From positions 1-22,329 of the forward strand of contig ATSW01001002.1 of NCBI GenBank assembly GCA_000444245.1: a stretch of 22,329 nt of DNA. The letters run 5' to 3'. Within the stretch, counting starts at the first letter, position 1, and each line of letters starts with the position of its first letter. The notes below the pieces were generated by a model, which ran no database searches, had not been told where the DNA came from, and worked only from the letters and a program-made list of their open reading frames with translations. Position numbers and translations under genes: made by a program. Shown here one piece after another: positions 1 through 11,126 of this stretch. Origin of the DNA: Botryllus schlosseri. Its lineage: Eukaryota; Chordata; Ascidiacea; Stolidobranchia; Styelidae.

Positions 1-559
1 GATGAGATGGTCCCTGCGTGTCTCCGACTCAGAACAATGTCAACAGTATATTAAGGTATAATTATAGGATGAGTTTTTTATCCAATGAAATCATGTCCGC
101 ATATTTACATCTAGTACCGATGCAGGCATTCTGTTTTGAGCATACCCACGCAGGGATATTGGAAATCAAGGAATGGCGAACAAATGAAATATTGGGGAGG
201 GGCTTCATCTAAAAGACCCGGATATTGTGGGTGTGGAGAAACAGGTGACTGAAGAATCACTCATCAGACCTTGAGTTCTCTTTAGTTTCTTAGGTGGAGT
301 TACGGACTATCCGAGAAGTTTTATGCTCAGTTATTTCGACCATCTCCCGCCGTGCTAGACATTGAAATCTATTGTCACATTTACAACATGTCTTACCAGT
401 AATCAAGAAGGTACGAATATGTACCTGTAACACAAATTACTATATTGCATATATTTTCCAAAAATTTAAAATATGTATATAAATGAAGGCCAATAACATA
501 TCAGGGTGGTTAGACAATGATATGTGAAGTTGACGGAGAAAAGAACGACGAAAAATATT
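1..559. other. No gene recognised
   Basis: A 64-codon plus-strand frame (18-212) shows no known motif. Nothing else is supported. Confidence 0.4.
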
Positions 560-760
560 TGGATTATAGAGGTGGTTTTAAATCTGGGGTCGTAAACCCG
601 TAGAGGGCCATTTATTTTTTTTTCTGGGGTCGCGAAGGCTCCGTGTTTTAATTGTTTAGGACAGGGGCTCCCAACATTTGCCACACCGTAGCCTCCTTTA
701 AAAATTGAGGAAAGGTAACGACCCCCCTCCTATTTTTTCGAATCCTTCGAAAAAGTGATA
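560..760. mobile_element. Worn hAT termini
   Basis: CAGGGGCTCCCAACATTTGC at 662 followed by CCTCCTTTAAAAATTGAGG and CGACCCCCCTCC is a typical hAT terminus of the CAGGGGTTCCCAACC class. Just to its left TCTGGGGTCG occurs twice (about 584 and 624), like the inner part of a facing element. No partner terminus was found. Confidence 0.45.
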
Positions 761-1375
761 GATGTTATTTTAATTGAGAAAATGTACAAAAACAACAAGT
801 AGCCGCTTGTGGAATGATAAAATGCAACACGTAATAAACATGATGATTACTAAAAACAAGTTCAATGAGGTGATAGTTGAGCTGGATTATACTCTGACGA
901 TGTCTTAATTACTACGGTTTGGTGATGATAGAATCATGCTGCATGTGATATTGAATATCCAAGAGAGTACGCTGCATTATCGTCAGAAGTAACATTGTTG
1001 ATAACCCACATTCACATAGAGGTAATATGTTGTCGGGAAATGCAACAGCAAAGGCATGGCAATTTTATAAAGATTAGGATGCGCTCTATTTAGTTTGAAC
1101 GATAAAACACATTTTGGGTTACTTTCTCATTTATCATGTGGATATGCAAAGCCAAGCTGAGGATAACTTTTGTCGTACTTTGCTCTTATAGCGATGGTAG
1201 CAATTACGCAAAATTTAAAATATTCATAATAATAAATCTCAACGTAAAATAAAGTAAATAAACTCACGTTCAAGAAGTAGTTTATTGTTGGACTAGTATT
1301 TTGACTATATTTGAATTCATTTCTTCGCTATTTTACAGTGATGGAGTCTTAAACGTGATATATTTCTGTCTAAGT
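761..1375. other. No gene recognised
   Basis: AT-rich sequence with stops in all frames. I see no splice-flanked exon, terminal repeat or tandem array. Confidence 0.4.
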
Positions 1376-1573
1376 TCATTGCCCTATAAGTTTGCATATT
1401 TGCAAACTCATAGTTGCTGTGAAGTCCTCAACCAATAGGCCTATCCATTGCGCGTTCGCTGTATCCGGTATATCGTGTGCCTTGAATTTTTGATTTAGTT
1501 TTCCACGAATTGTTGATTGATCGCAGAAACGAGCAGACATGGCGGCGCCTGTACAACAATCATAGGTGGTCAT
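1376..1573 (-). CDS. Small open reading frame with strong Kozak context, unknown
   Basis: On the minus strand an internal ATG at 1541-1539 sits in GCCGCCATG. It opens MSARFCDQSTIRGKLNQKFK and continues to a TGA at 1376 (54 codons; 65 from the outer ATG). The peptide is polar and not low complexity. A possible donor (TTG then GTTGAG) follows at about 1435. The outer ATG at 1573 lies inside the end of the 1561-2817 repeat. I recognise no family. An open frame of this length can arise by chance. Confidence 0.15.
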   Translation of the reverse strand: MTTYDCCTGAAMSARFCDQSTIRGKLNQKFKAHDIPDTANAQWIGLLVEDFTATMSLQICKLIGQ

Positions 1574-2817
1574 TAACGAAGCACTTATACTTTTCCGAAG
1601 TACTCAAGTAAATTCCCGCTACTTGGGTGTTTATTGAAGTAGATCTAATCCCCTGCTACTTCGACTTCATAATATATTGTGATCTACTCACTTACTTTTC
1701 GCTATTTTCATTTTGTCGAGTAGAAGTAGGTTAATCCATCAATCAGAAAGATAGCCTGACGAATTTCGGGGCTGCTTTCACGAAGTGTCAACATTTAATT
1801 TTTATTACAAGTTCAGTAAAGCCCAGAATTTTCGTCGCACTTCGCGCACAGTAGATATGTAATGACAATTATGATTTCACGAACGTATCGGTGAACATAA
1901 ATTAGGTAACGGATTGCGTGATTCCGTTCAGGCCGCATCGTCGCCCACATGAAATATTTCATCACAGCAAATATGGCCTATCATAACGTTTGAAACTGAT
2001 GTTTCGCAGTCTATCATTTACTTATCATATCGTAATCTAGCAGTTCATGACATGTCCTAATCTGGAAAAGTGGACTCTAAACTCTATTTTTAGCTTTAGA
2101 CCTGTTTTAGCAGACCAGAACTTTCTGGACTAAAGACATGAAACATATTTTCCGCTTTTTAGAAGGAGAATTCATCGTTCTTATTCAATTCCCACTATCA
2201 TAGTTTGAGTTCTTTTGTATGGAGAACATGCATGCTGAAGTGCAAAAGCAAGGGCAGTAATGTCTTTATTTTCAGGAAATAAAGTTACACAATATGGCAT
2301 TTTTACGAACCACCAGATTTTCATTAACGTTTACTAATCGGGAAAAAGTGTTAACACTGTATCCGATAAATCTTTTCCGTATTGCTCTTCGACTAAACTA
2401 CGGGCCTTATAATATGGGAGAGGGGGCCATACCATAATATTTTCTAAAACGGACTGTTCGAGTAAACAGCGGATTAGTATCGCATTTCCATATCAATACT
2501 ATTATTCACATCCCATGATGCGGACGAATGCATATGCTATCGAAAATTGATACCTCTGGGATGCATCGATGTGAATCAAGCTCTGCAGCTTTTGTTAACT
2601 TAATTTGCAGCTTTTGACAGTCAATGCGCACGAATTACGATCGTTTTCACAACTACTTACTTACTTGAGTAGATTTAATGTCAGTCAATTCTACTTCTAC
2701 TTGAAGTAGTTTTGGGGTGCTTTTAAGAGTAATACTTCTACTCGTAGGTGAGTTTATTTTTGTTCACTATTTCTACTTCTACTTAAGTAGCTTTCTTGAC
2801 TACTTTGACCACCTATG
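1561..2817. mobile_element. Complete non-autonomous hAT-like element, CTACTTCTACTT family (copy 1)
   Basis: The ends are inverted: CATAGGTGGTCA at the left and TGACCACCTATG at the right. Both ends are packed with CTACTTCTACTT / AAGTAGAAGTAG subterminal repeats (about 1590-1735 and 2650-2800). The interior has no coding capacity. Family relatives start CAGAGGTGGTCAG (21776) and CAGAGGTGTTCAG (17183), a hAT-style terminus. The flanks show no clean 8-bp duplication, so the superfamily call rests on the termini. Confidence 0.75.
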
Positions 2818-3290
2818 ATACAATGCCTTTTTCAAATCATTTTTATCTTCCTAATCAGGAGGTGGAAATGAACTTTCTGTGATGTTTGCGTGATGTTTAC
2901 AAATTCGAATTGCAAACGTAGCTATCAACATTTAAATTGTTAGGTCGCGCGCTGGCAGAGCCGTTAATATGCAAGATTGCAGCGTAACGTATGTTAACGG
3001 CGAAAATCACTCAACCAGAAGGATAGAAGTAGCGACTTTCAAAAAAAGTCAAAACCACTTTAATTGGACGTAGAAAATGAAAGCCTTGTAAAGTAGTCAA
3101 GTTGGTAATTTCAGAGGTTTTATTTGGTCGAGAGGTCGCACATATCTGGGAGACAATCTGAGGTGCCTATATTTGAAATGGCTGACGTGCATCTCCATGA
3201 CTAAAACAAATGACGAAGGACACAGCAAATATATAAATTATTCGAAAATATATTCATTTACCATGATAGAGAGGTCGTTTCATCCAGTTC
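2818..3290. other. No gene recognised
   Basis: Non-coding sequence between the 1.26-kb hAT-like element and the SINE pair. Nothing identifiable. Confidence 0.4.
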
Positions 3291-3645
3291 TTATGATAAT
3301 ATCACTCGGCTAAAAAACTGTTTAAGTAGAAGTTGAGGTAGTCTAAAACTTAACCGCGGGGTAAGTAGTGCAAGCAGGCGAAGAAAGAGAAAGAGAGAGA
3401 GAGATGATATTATTTTTCGTCTGCACCGTCGAGATGCTTTGACGACGGAGATGCGATACGACCGTAAAGTCACCTTGTCTGCACCCCCTTTTTTTCCTCC
3501 ATGCTATCCGTGGATGCTGAGCGCCCAGCTGTTTATCTGCGGTTACCAGCTTTCAAATGTTTGGTCTGACTCAGCCTGGGATCGAACCCACGACCTACCG
3601 AGCGAGATGCCGGACGCATCACCATCACGCTATCTTGCCTAACTT
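3291..3645 (-). mobile_element. tRNA-derived SINE, minus strand
   Basis: On the minus strand TAGCGTGATGGTGATG resembles a tRNA A box (3632-3617) and GGGTTCGATCCC is a near-perfect B box (3589-3578). Downstream a non-tRNA body runs left toward a CT-rich stretch (complement of the GA run at 3380-3403), which may be its tail. The head is clear; the body end is approximate. Confidence 0.55.
3380..3403. repeat. GA-rich microsatellite
   Basis: GAAGAAAGAGAAAGAGAGAG and a few further GA units. Confidence 0.7.
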
Positions 3646-3687
3646 ATTGCTAAGAGAAAATAGAATTACTTGTTCGGAGACCACCAG

Positions 3688-3905
3688 CGCAAGTCTGTAG
3701 TGAGATGACTTAATACTGCGATCCACAGCTACAACACCATTGGGTGTCGGTTTCGAATCCGACCGAGGTTGACTCCAGAATTTATAGGCCTACGTATGTG
3801 ATGGGATTTTTCTAGGCCCCTCCCCTTCATCTTATCTGCGTGTGCAGTTTCTCACTAAAGCCTAGAAGTGGGCCGTGCAACAAGGCGGCAGACAAGGAAT
3901 CATAA
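3688..3905 (+). mobile_element. tRNA-derived SINE, plus strand
   Basis: A B box GGTTTCGAATCC at 3749-3760 with an A-box-like TAGTGAGATGACTTA upstream, then a non-tRNA body with CTAGGCCCCTCCCCTTC and AAGCCTAGAAGTGGGCC, ending near an ATAATAAAG run. A folded tRNA cannot be drawn, so this is a SINE head and not a tRNA gene. Confidence 0.5.
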
Positions 3906-4997
3906 TAAAGTATATCCACCCGATATGTCTCAAATTGCAGTCGAAACACCATGAATATCATAAATAACATTAACCTCTGTGGTATGGATTTGGGTTCTGC
4001 GAAATCTTTCGATAGTTTTCAATGTGCCGTAAGCATAAAAGGTTGTGAACCTTTGAGTTAGTGTGCAGCGAAGTGGTTTCGATTTTCAGAAGATGTCGAG
4101 AGGTGAAAAAGGTGGAGAATACTGCTCTACTCGATTCAAATCCACCAGCAATCGAATCAATCTATTTCTACACAGTCCTCAATGCTGCGTATTTACATTG
4201 GGTTTGTGGATAGGGTTACCATACGTATTTGTCCTGTTTTTTTTTAAATAAATTGAAAGATTTATCGAAGGATACCTAAATGCCCTCTTTTTCTAGAAAA
4301 AGTATTAAATATCGATCAAAGACTCGACCCCGACGCAGCGATCGCTAGAGTTTCGTAATAAGTCGGGTAAAACGGAATTCGATACGAAGTAATGACCTTC
4401 TTTTCAGTCAACACAGTACTATAGGTCGTAAAGTTTTCTGAATCACCGCCTTTTTTCCCTGGTGCTTTAAGAATGTTTCACAAGTGTTCTCTTTTTCGAA
4501 TCTCAAAATATGGTAACCTCATTGTTGGATAAGTAGGATTATTCGAAACGAATTGGGAGGCTCCGTGTATCCTTGAAGACTATTATTTTGTGCTACTGGC
4601 GCGCATGACATAACACTCCCAGTTGTTTGAGTTGCCCTATTTCAGTCATGACCACCCGCACAAGGAAGTTCTAAAATTCCATGCCCGAAATAAATTTATA
4701 TGACTGTATGACTAATATAATCTCCTAATAAAATATCATATTTAATGCATTTCATGGCGCTGAACAAGATCAATTACAGTTGAAATTTGTGAGCTAGCTG
4801 TATGCAACCGATATCGAGGGGTAATGAAATTGACCTTATTCTGAAGCTGTATCGTCTATCGATAGATTTACCGATGCCAATTGTTGTTGTATTGTCATTG
4901 CTCGTTCCGTATCGATATATAACGGCGAAAACACAATCATCATATGATCATCATTAAATATGAATTTGATTCGGCAATAAAAGCTGCACTGTTGCAG
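3906..4997. other. No gene recognised
   Basis: This stretch was read for the missing upstream half of the fibrinogen-like module (CDM...GGW, HCEQ, WGG motifs), without success. The 62-codon frame at 4063-4251 has a poly-F end and no motif. Confidence 0.4.
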
Positions 4998-5180
4998 GAA
5001 CATGTGACAATAAGCTGAAGAAATGCAACTGCGATAAAAATGATATTTCAATCACACAAGACGAAGGCTATTTGACTGATAAGTCGAAATTACCAGTAAC
5101 GGAAATGCGATTTGGTGACATCGACCATGCGGGTGAAGCCGGATGGCACACGCTGGGAAAACTACAATGTACAGGTTCAG
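4998..5180 (+). CDS. Exon of a CNTNAP/neurexin-IV-type fibrinogen-like domain (partial gene)
   Basis: A 183-nt, phase 1-1 exon between acceptor CACTGTTGCAG and donor GTAGGA. It encodes (G)TCDNKLKKCNCDKND, then DEGYLTDKSKLPVTEMRFGD, then AGWHTLGKLQCTGSG. Contactin-associated proteins carry C-N-C-D...W-x-x-D-x-G-x-L...LPV...GDTD...G-P-L-x-C-Y-G at the end of their fibrinogen-like module, and many invertebrate secreted proteins have the form GYLT-x-KS-x-LPVT...FGD...H-T-L-G-x-L-x-C-x-G. Five cysteines suggest an extracellular, disulfide-bonded fold. The upstream half (G-G-W and W-G-G motifs) was not found, so the gene may extend left of the window, be broken by insertions, or be a relic. No function beyond an extracellular adhesion-type module can be given. 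A second donor at 5175 is possible. Confidence 0.72.
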
Positions 5181-5994
5181 GTAGGATAATGTACCCTTCT
5201 GTGACTTGCTACGCAGACGTCGTCGATTGTACTTAGTTGGGATAATTGTCTGGTAATTTGTCAAATATCCCCATGATAGAGACGAATGGCAAGTGCTATG
5301 ATTTGATCTGTTGCCTCCTGTCGATATCATCATTTGCAAATTTCACTAACCAACATTCTAGTCTTTAGCGGTGATCTCATATTGACTATATTAACATCTG
5401 ATTCTATTTACACCATAATTTCGGTAAAGGGTAAGAGGGATAAGCAAGCATATATTTGACTGTTAGTAGAGTATATATTCACTCGTGGCCTTGTACGTGT
5501 ATACTGTATATAACTACAATATCTATGACGGTATATACAAATAATTGCATGTTCTATAGTAAACTATAGTTGGTGCGTTAAGGTATGATTCAATATATAT
5601 TCCTGGCATATCGATAATAAAGTTCAAAATAGCTTTTAATCAATGTTTACCCTCAAATAATGAAATGACAAAGCATATACCCACGAGAAAATAAAATTAA
5701 CGAAAGTAATTGTTGACCGGATTTTTACTGAAATAGTCTGTTTATCTCTTAAAGCATGAATCTCACGCAAGAGAGTATCTGGAGCTGAAATTGGATGACA
5801 ATCACTTATATGCTCGTCTGATTTACGAAGTCAATTTCAATAATAATGTGTAGTGTACATTGTGCGTGATCGATTTGAATAAAAAAAAATCATTTTGCGA
5901 CATCTTGGGCTCACGTAGAATGTCAAATATTCTCGGAGCGGACACAAATAAAATCGTATACCTGCTCACTTTTCACGGATATGTCGTTTGGAGA
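5181..5994. other. No gene recognised
   Basis: AT-rich, with a TATA-dense patch at 5450-5600. No downstream exon for the 4998-5180 exon was found. Confidence 0.4.
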
Positions 5995-6120
5995 CAGTGT
6001 GGGGATCAAGTCACAAACGTCGAGTCACAAGGCAATTCGAGTCATTGCACATTTTGACTCGAGTCGAATCAAGTCGAGTCCAGTCAGGAGTCAAGTCACA
6101 AAGTCATGTCAAATTACACT
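5995..6120. mobile_element. hAT-like end with GAGTCAAGTC subterminal repeats (copy 1)
   Basis: Begins CAGTGTGGGGATCAAGTCAC and is followed by many permutations of GAGTCAAGTC and CGAGTCAAG. The same start and repeat style occur at 13035. The open frames here encode only serine-glutamine-valine repeats and are not genes. The right end is not recognised. Confidence 0.55.
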
Positions 6121-7008
6121 GGGAAACAATTTCAAACGAAAATTTTGTGAAACTTGATTTTGCACTTGATTTAGGATAATTTTGGCGTGCTGATTCCAAA
6201 AATGCCGCTGGTTTTCTTCTATCACGTCAAGTTTTTGCGCTACGACGTATACTCAAAATATGCAAAGTTTCATGAATTTACCCATTTTACTTTTCCATAC
6301 CATATAGAAATCCACACTTTTATCTTATAATACGTCATATAGCCAAGGGATCAAGTGAATTATTAGGAAAAAAGTTGCTGGTATCGATCTATGCCGATGC
6401 TTTCACCCATTTTTTGTTAGAGGATGCAATCATCCAAGGATATTTCATACACAAATTTGATGCAAACTGCAGGATATGGTATGAAAAATAAACGTTACAT
6501 TTACTATCGGCTGGAGGTCCAATGCCCTATTCAGCTTATCCAGAGTAACGTGAAACTCCTCTACGCTCGATAATTTGGATCAAGATGAAGATTTTATCGA
6601 TAGCAGGCCTAATGATGAAGATTGTGAAATCGAAGATGATTCAGAACGTAGAGTAGTTCAATAACACAAGTTACATAGGCTTTTTTATATAGGTGTCGGG
6701 ACTTGGAATAAAAATATTCGAAACTTTTAGCATCCTTGCGAATTGAGAAAAGATTAGTTGGGAAGAGAAAGAAGATATCTCACTTTCCATCATGAAAAAT
6801 GGCGTTTTCATCATAGGGCTACTTTTGGTAGCTTTGTGAATTGCCGTGATACTGCCATTAGCAAGATGCTGTTACCATGCGGGGTCGCAGAAGGACTCAG
6901 GAATCCTGATTTACAACTCAAATGAATGGCAAATGTCTATTTGTAGCTAGAAAAGGATCCTAGAGTGTGGCATTCTCCGAAATGGCAACATCTTAGGTGC
7001 AGTAACAA
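6121..7008. other. No gene recognised; short acidic frame
   Basis: A roughly 35-codon frame at 6550-6663 ends LDNLDQDEDFIDSRPNDEDC and a few acidic residues, then TAA. It could be a host or transposase remnant or chance. An ATG at 6794 opens MKNGVFIIGLLLVAL then stops. Confidence 0.3.
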
Positions 7009-7197
7009 TTGCATGCTCAGTCAGTCTTCGTGAATAATATAGAAACGTTGAATTGTTACAATGTCACAAGCACGATAGGATCATATCCGTCCGCTTTGGA
7101 AGAATGTGTTTCTTTGTGGCCAGATAATACGGTTGCACAAGTAACCATGATAGACGTTTGCCATTTCAATATGTTTATGTCGGACAAAAGGCATTAA
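7009..7197 (+). CDS. Short open frame with possible acceptor, unknown
   Basis: An ATG-initiated 62-codon frame, also enterable after TGCATGCTCAG at 7021, ends at TAA. It contains NCYNVTSTIGSYPSALEECV, a C-Y...A-x-x-x-C spacing that faintly recalls the start of a C-type-lectin fold. No following exon was found. Weak call. Confidence 0.12.
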   Translation: MHAQSVFVNNIETLNCYNVTSTIGSYPSALEECVSLWPDNTVAQVTMIDVCHFNMFMSDKRH

Positions 7198-8899
7198 AAT
7201 TTCTGAGGCTTACTCACACAACGCGAACGTGAACCTCATGTTCACACCATCCCTGCATGTAATATGGTCTTTCTTGAAAGGTATAGCTAATGCGCGATAG
7301 ATTTTTTTCAACACCCAAAGCATTACTAGATGCTATAATGCTAGAGGGTAGCAAAAAAAATTTCCGGCCAATGTTCGTGGGTATAATAGTGACGTAAATT
7401 GGTCTCCAGTGGATATTAGGTATCTCCAAGAGCATAATCTTCATCACGTAGCATGCGAAAACGCTAGGCAGTTCCGTGTCTTTTAAATTTGAATCGCAGT
7501 CGCAATCTTTCTTCGTATACTTTGCAGAAAGGTTCTCAATATTTGCCACATACTTCCTCGGCGTTCTGTTCTGATCATCGTCCGCAAATTTCAACTACTG
7601 AAGAAATTTGAAATTCCTTCACTGCATCGCTTTACTCAACAATATCAGCGAGCAACTCAAAACAGTAACAATCTGGTCTCGGTTCCGCTTTGACCTCGCT
7701 ACAGCGACGGAGTAGAGTAGACAGTAATTCATCGCCACCACCGGGTTAAGCGCACTGAAAGGCGAACATGGCTCAACGCCTGGCGACTTAGGCAAGTCAT
7801 TTACTGACCTTAAACCAGGTTGAAATTAATACAACTCTTTGAAACCCACCATAAATGCCATATTTAATATTGTCGCTATCAGCCAACCTTGCGAAAGGCC
7901 TGCCGAGGTGAGGTCCCTGCAATGTGGCTTAGAGCATTTCAACTTGGACGCCAATTTCCGAGTTTACTTTTCCTTCGTTACATATAGCTTTTTATATCGC
8001 AAAGAACGATAATATCTTAGGGTAGCGGATCTTCACAGCTTCAGTAATGCCTTGCTCATATTCAAAGTAGGATATTGCATTTCTCAACAGTGCACTACAG
8101 TTGGATTTAAGTTCCAGTATGATGCAATAAATTGCTATTCATAAACAAAGAAATGACTTCCTTGTTTTACCAAACATGTAAAAGCATAACTAGTAGGTTA
8201 CAAGAGATTGAATGTAAGTGATACCTAACTGTTGTAAAGTCATGGAAACGTCCAAGGTAAATATTCCTATATTTTATATTTACATTCGATGTAAATGATT
8301 GAAGATTCTCGCCACTTAAATGCACCTTCCATCTTGTATAAAGGTAATCGGCCGTTTAAATTCTTAGTCGGAATATCTCAAACGAACTTTTCACTATCAC
8401 TTTTTGTGGCAAGACATTGGCTGGTGAAGAATGCTACCCTTGTTTGCTGCACCTTGCATTGATGTGTGCCCTGTCTTACAAACAGGAACCCAGTATACAT
8501 AAACCAAAATCACCTATTAATCTTCTGCAGAATGTCGTAACAGGGGAATTATGTTTGGTCCTCGCCTTCGCAGTTACAACAGCACAGCCTCGGAACATAT
8601 CTAAAATAAAATAGCGTGGAGCGGATTTACAAATTCTCTGCTCCAACTCCAATCCTGTTTCGTCAATTCCCTGCTCCGTTTTGACTCATAGGCCGTATTC
8701 GTGAAATGACGGAGATCCGATTCGACAAATAAATGCGATGATAGTAAATCTAAGACTAGGCCTTTATATTCCTAGTAGGCTAAACTACAAAATCCGTAGA
8801 TCATACGGTACGAGTGGAAGTTATATATTGAAAGAAACATATAGCAATAAAATTCACAGGTATTATTGGACACAGGTTTGTTTCGGCAGCTATCGACGT
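7198..8899. other. No gene recognised
   Basis: Apart from the possible SINE piece, only chance-length frames are seen. A GCTCC/GGAGC-rich patch at 8615-8690 may be a transposon end but has no partner. Confidence 0.35.
7765..7830 (+). repeat. Possible SINE body fragment
   Basis: GGCGACTTAGGCAAGTCATT followed by TACTGACCTTA resembles the GACCTTGGGCAAGTCACTTA phrase of several SINE bodies (for example the MIR core). No tRNA head is visible. The similarity is short. Confidence 0.22.
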
Positions 8900-9110
8900 G
8901 TGTAAGGTAGAGGTAGGTAGAGGTAAGGTAGAGCCTAGTTGCAACAGCCATGCTCATCAATAGCCTCAGTAGCGATTCTGGCCACATCAAAAAAGTATGA
9001 ATCCTGTTACGATACAACTCCGGCCGTATCAGAAACAGTATGAATCCGGCACCGATCCAGCTTCTACTCGGTATAGTGGCGACTCCGACCCATAAGCCAA
9101 CTGGATCTTT
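8900..9110. repeat. Imperfect short tandem repeats
   Basis: A GGTAGA-type run (AAGGTAGAGGTAGGTAGAGG and onward) is followed by imperfect units of about 45 bp sharing AGTATGAATCC and ACTCCGG/ACTCGG. They keep frames open on both strands (minus 8772-9251, plus 9040-9294), so I do not call genes there. Confidence 0.4.
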
Positions 9111-9909
9111 GTCCCCACCCACAATTCCATGCGATAACAATGGATTACTATTTATAGACGAAAAGAAATCAATATGTAGTGAAATTGCGGATTGCAATCG
9201 CATGCGAATGCCTAAATGGGGTATACATTTTCTTTTCCCGGTAACGCTCAAAATTAGCTTTGCTTATCTGATCCCCGAAAGCCACTCTCAATAAAGGAAT
9301 GGCCGAAATATTTGCATTTTTCTTCTTGCCCGGTCAAATTACTGAGCAGTTAGAGCAACTTCTGACTATAACCCTATAGTTTGATATAGTAATGGTATGT
9401 GGATAATAATTAATATTATTAATATTAAGTGTTCAAACGGAAACAAAGTAGTGCTTACGACCTTATCAATCTGGTGCGCTAAGACGAACTCAGCAATGGT
9501 ATATGTATCAGCGCTCTATTAGTGCTATAAGCATTGAATCGGCCATTGCCTCTCCATGTCGTTCCACGATGTTCCACATCGCAATAAATCTTGAAAATCT
9601 GTATGGTATATATTGACGGTGGTATCTATAAGAATGAAAGCAAGTTTCAAGGCTATCACTCAAGGACTAACGGAGTAGGCCTAATTATGTCTACGACGTC
9701 GGCTAACAGTGGATCCACCATACACCACATAACAGATTTTGCGTAAATTTAGGCGTTGGTCAGTATTGATTTTCTCATTGTTCAATAACGAGATAGTTCA
9801 TGGAGTTTGTCAGTGTATACATGTGTACATATATGTCTTTATTATGGTATCGAACACTGTGCTATATTTCAAGGTTGACATTCACTGAATTTTGTACTGT
9901 TTATGCTAA
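9111..9909. other. No gene recognised
   Basis: Non-coding sequence with a short AATATTATTAATATTA-type run at about 9410-9428. Confidence 0.4.
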
Positions 9910-10262
9910 TATGCCGTTAACTCTTGAAAAGAGGCAACCGAAAAGTATTGGAGTTCAGCACATATTTTATTACAATGAATGTTGCATTGAAAGCTATCTT
10001 CATGTTCTGTACCAAGAACCGGCTATTTAAGGGTTTTCGTTTCATGTGGAAATCATATTTTATTGGTTTCGTTCTTTTAACATTCTGTTAATGCGCATTT
10101 CATTGCATGAACTATTAATCCATATTCTATACTAAGGTATTGAATATGCAGTTAGATATGTAATATCGATATTGGTTTTCGTGACTTTAGCAGCAATTTG
10201 GCGTCCTAGAAGGCTTGTGATTGGCAAAAGGGTTCCCGGCCGTTAAAGGTTAAGAACCGCTG
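9910..10262. mobile_element. hAT-like right-end fragment (pair member A)
   Basis: The right edge reads TTAAAGGTTAAGAACCGCTG; its complement, CAGCGGTTCTTAACCTTTAA, is a hAT-type terminus. The segment from TATGCCGTTAACTCTTGAAA to GTGAC is shared with 12880-13022. No left terminus was found. Confidence 0.5.
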
Positions 10263-11126
10263 CATTAAGGATATATTTAGCCCGCCAGACTATTTTCGCG
10301 ATAAATACTGCCAGCGATATCACGAGGAGTCCCAACGTCTGGTCTAGTACGAAGGGGGCCGTTGTAAAGTGAACTACAATGAGGGCTATCTGCCTGGTTT
10401 AAAATGATGAATGAAGCAAACAAATCAACAGCTGAAACCGAAGACAATAAAATGAATAAAATTCATGTCTATCGACAATAAGTTGGCGATGTTCTGTCAC
10501 ATTAATCGGGTGACTACAGTACAAAATAGCGCGTGGGTTAATACTCATTATGTTTGTTGCAATTAGGGAAACAAGGATGCTCCATGTCACGTATATGAGT
10601 AATTATGACATAATTCCGAATAATGTGTCTTCAGGAATGACTATACAAACGATCATTAGTGTAATGCACAATGGGTCATACTCAGGGGCGTACCGAGTTA
10701 CGAAAATGGTTGCGTCATAGAATCCGAATGATGCATCATATATTCCTCATTTAGATTTATATAAATTTAGTGTATTGCCGCATTGCACGTGATTTCACGT
10801 ATTTTTCTCCTACGCATCGTTGGAGAATAAATTGAGCGTATGTCACCTCACCCATCTTGTATACATATGTGTTTATTCTGGTATATAAGTTTTTTGTTTA
10901 TTAGCAAATTCTTCTGTACGCCAGACAGCTTATTAACAACTACAATAGACACGGATGTAGTAAATACCTACTCGTATAGATTCCTACTTTGCGTGCAGGA
11001 TTCATTATCATGCAATGATATTCTTATAGCATATTTTAACTATATATTCCTCCGTATTTATTTTATTATTCGTATTTCGAAAAAGATAGTTGCCAAATAT
11101 ACTCTGTTATTCGATGACCAAGCGCG
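10263..11126. other. Upstream region of the FReD gene
   Basis: No gene recognised. A TATATAAG at 10882-10889 and TATAAATTTAG near 10759 are TATA-like, but AT-rich sequence makes such matches cheap. The promoter should lie here if exon 1 is right. Confidence 0.3.

Noticed and set aside
3715-3775. tRNA gene
   Set aside because: A B box is present, but no acceptor stem or anticodon arm can be drawn and a SINE body follows.
6794-6850. Signal-peptide-like start MKNGVFIIGLLLVAL
   Set aside because: It stops after 15 codons. A donor (GTAGCT) inside would be needed, and no partner exon was found.
7214-7594. 126-codon minus-strand frame containing KKDCDCDSN and TELPS, faintly like the CNTNAP-type exon
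   Set aside because: Only the C-D-C-D and LP spacing agree. The GYLT, FGD and TLGKL motifs are absent and there is no matching splice pattern, so chance is the simpler reading.
8772-9251. 159-codon minus-strand frame, longest of the non-FReD frames apart from 19661-20212
   Set aside because: It runs through imperfect tandem repeats that keep several frames open, and the peptide has no recognisable domain.
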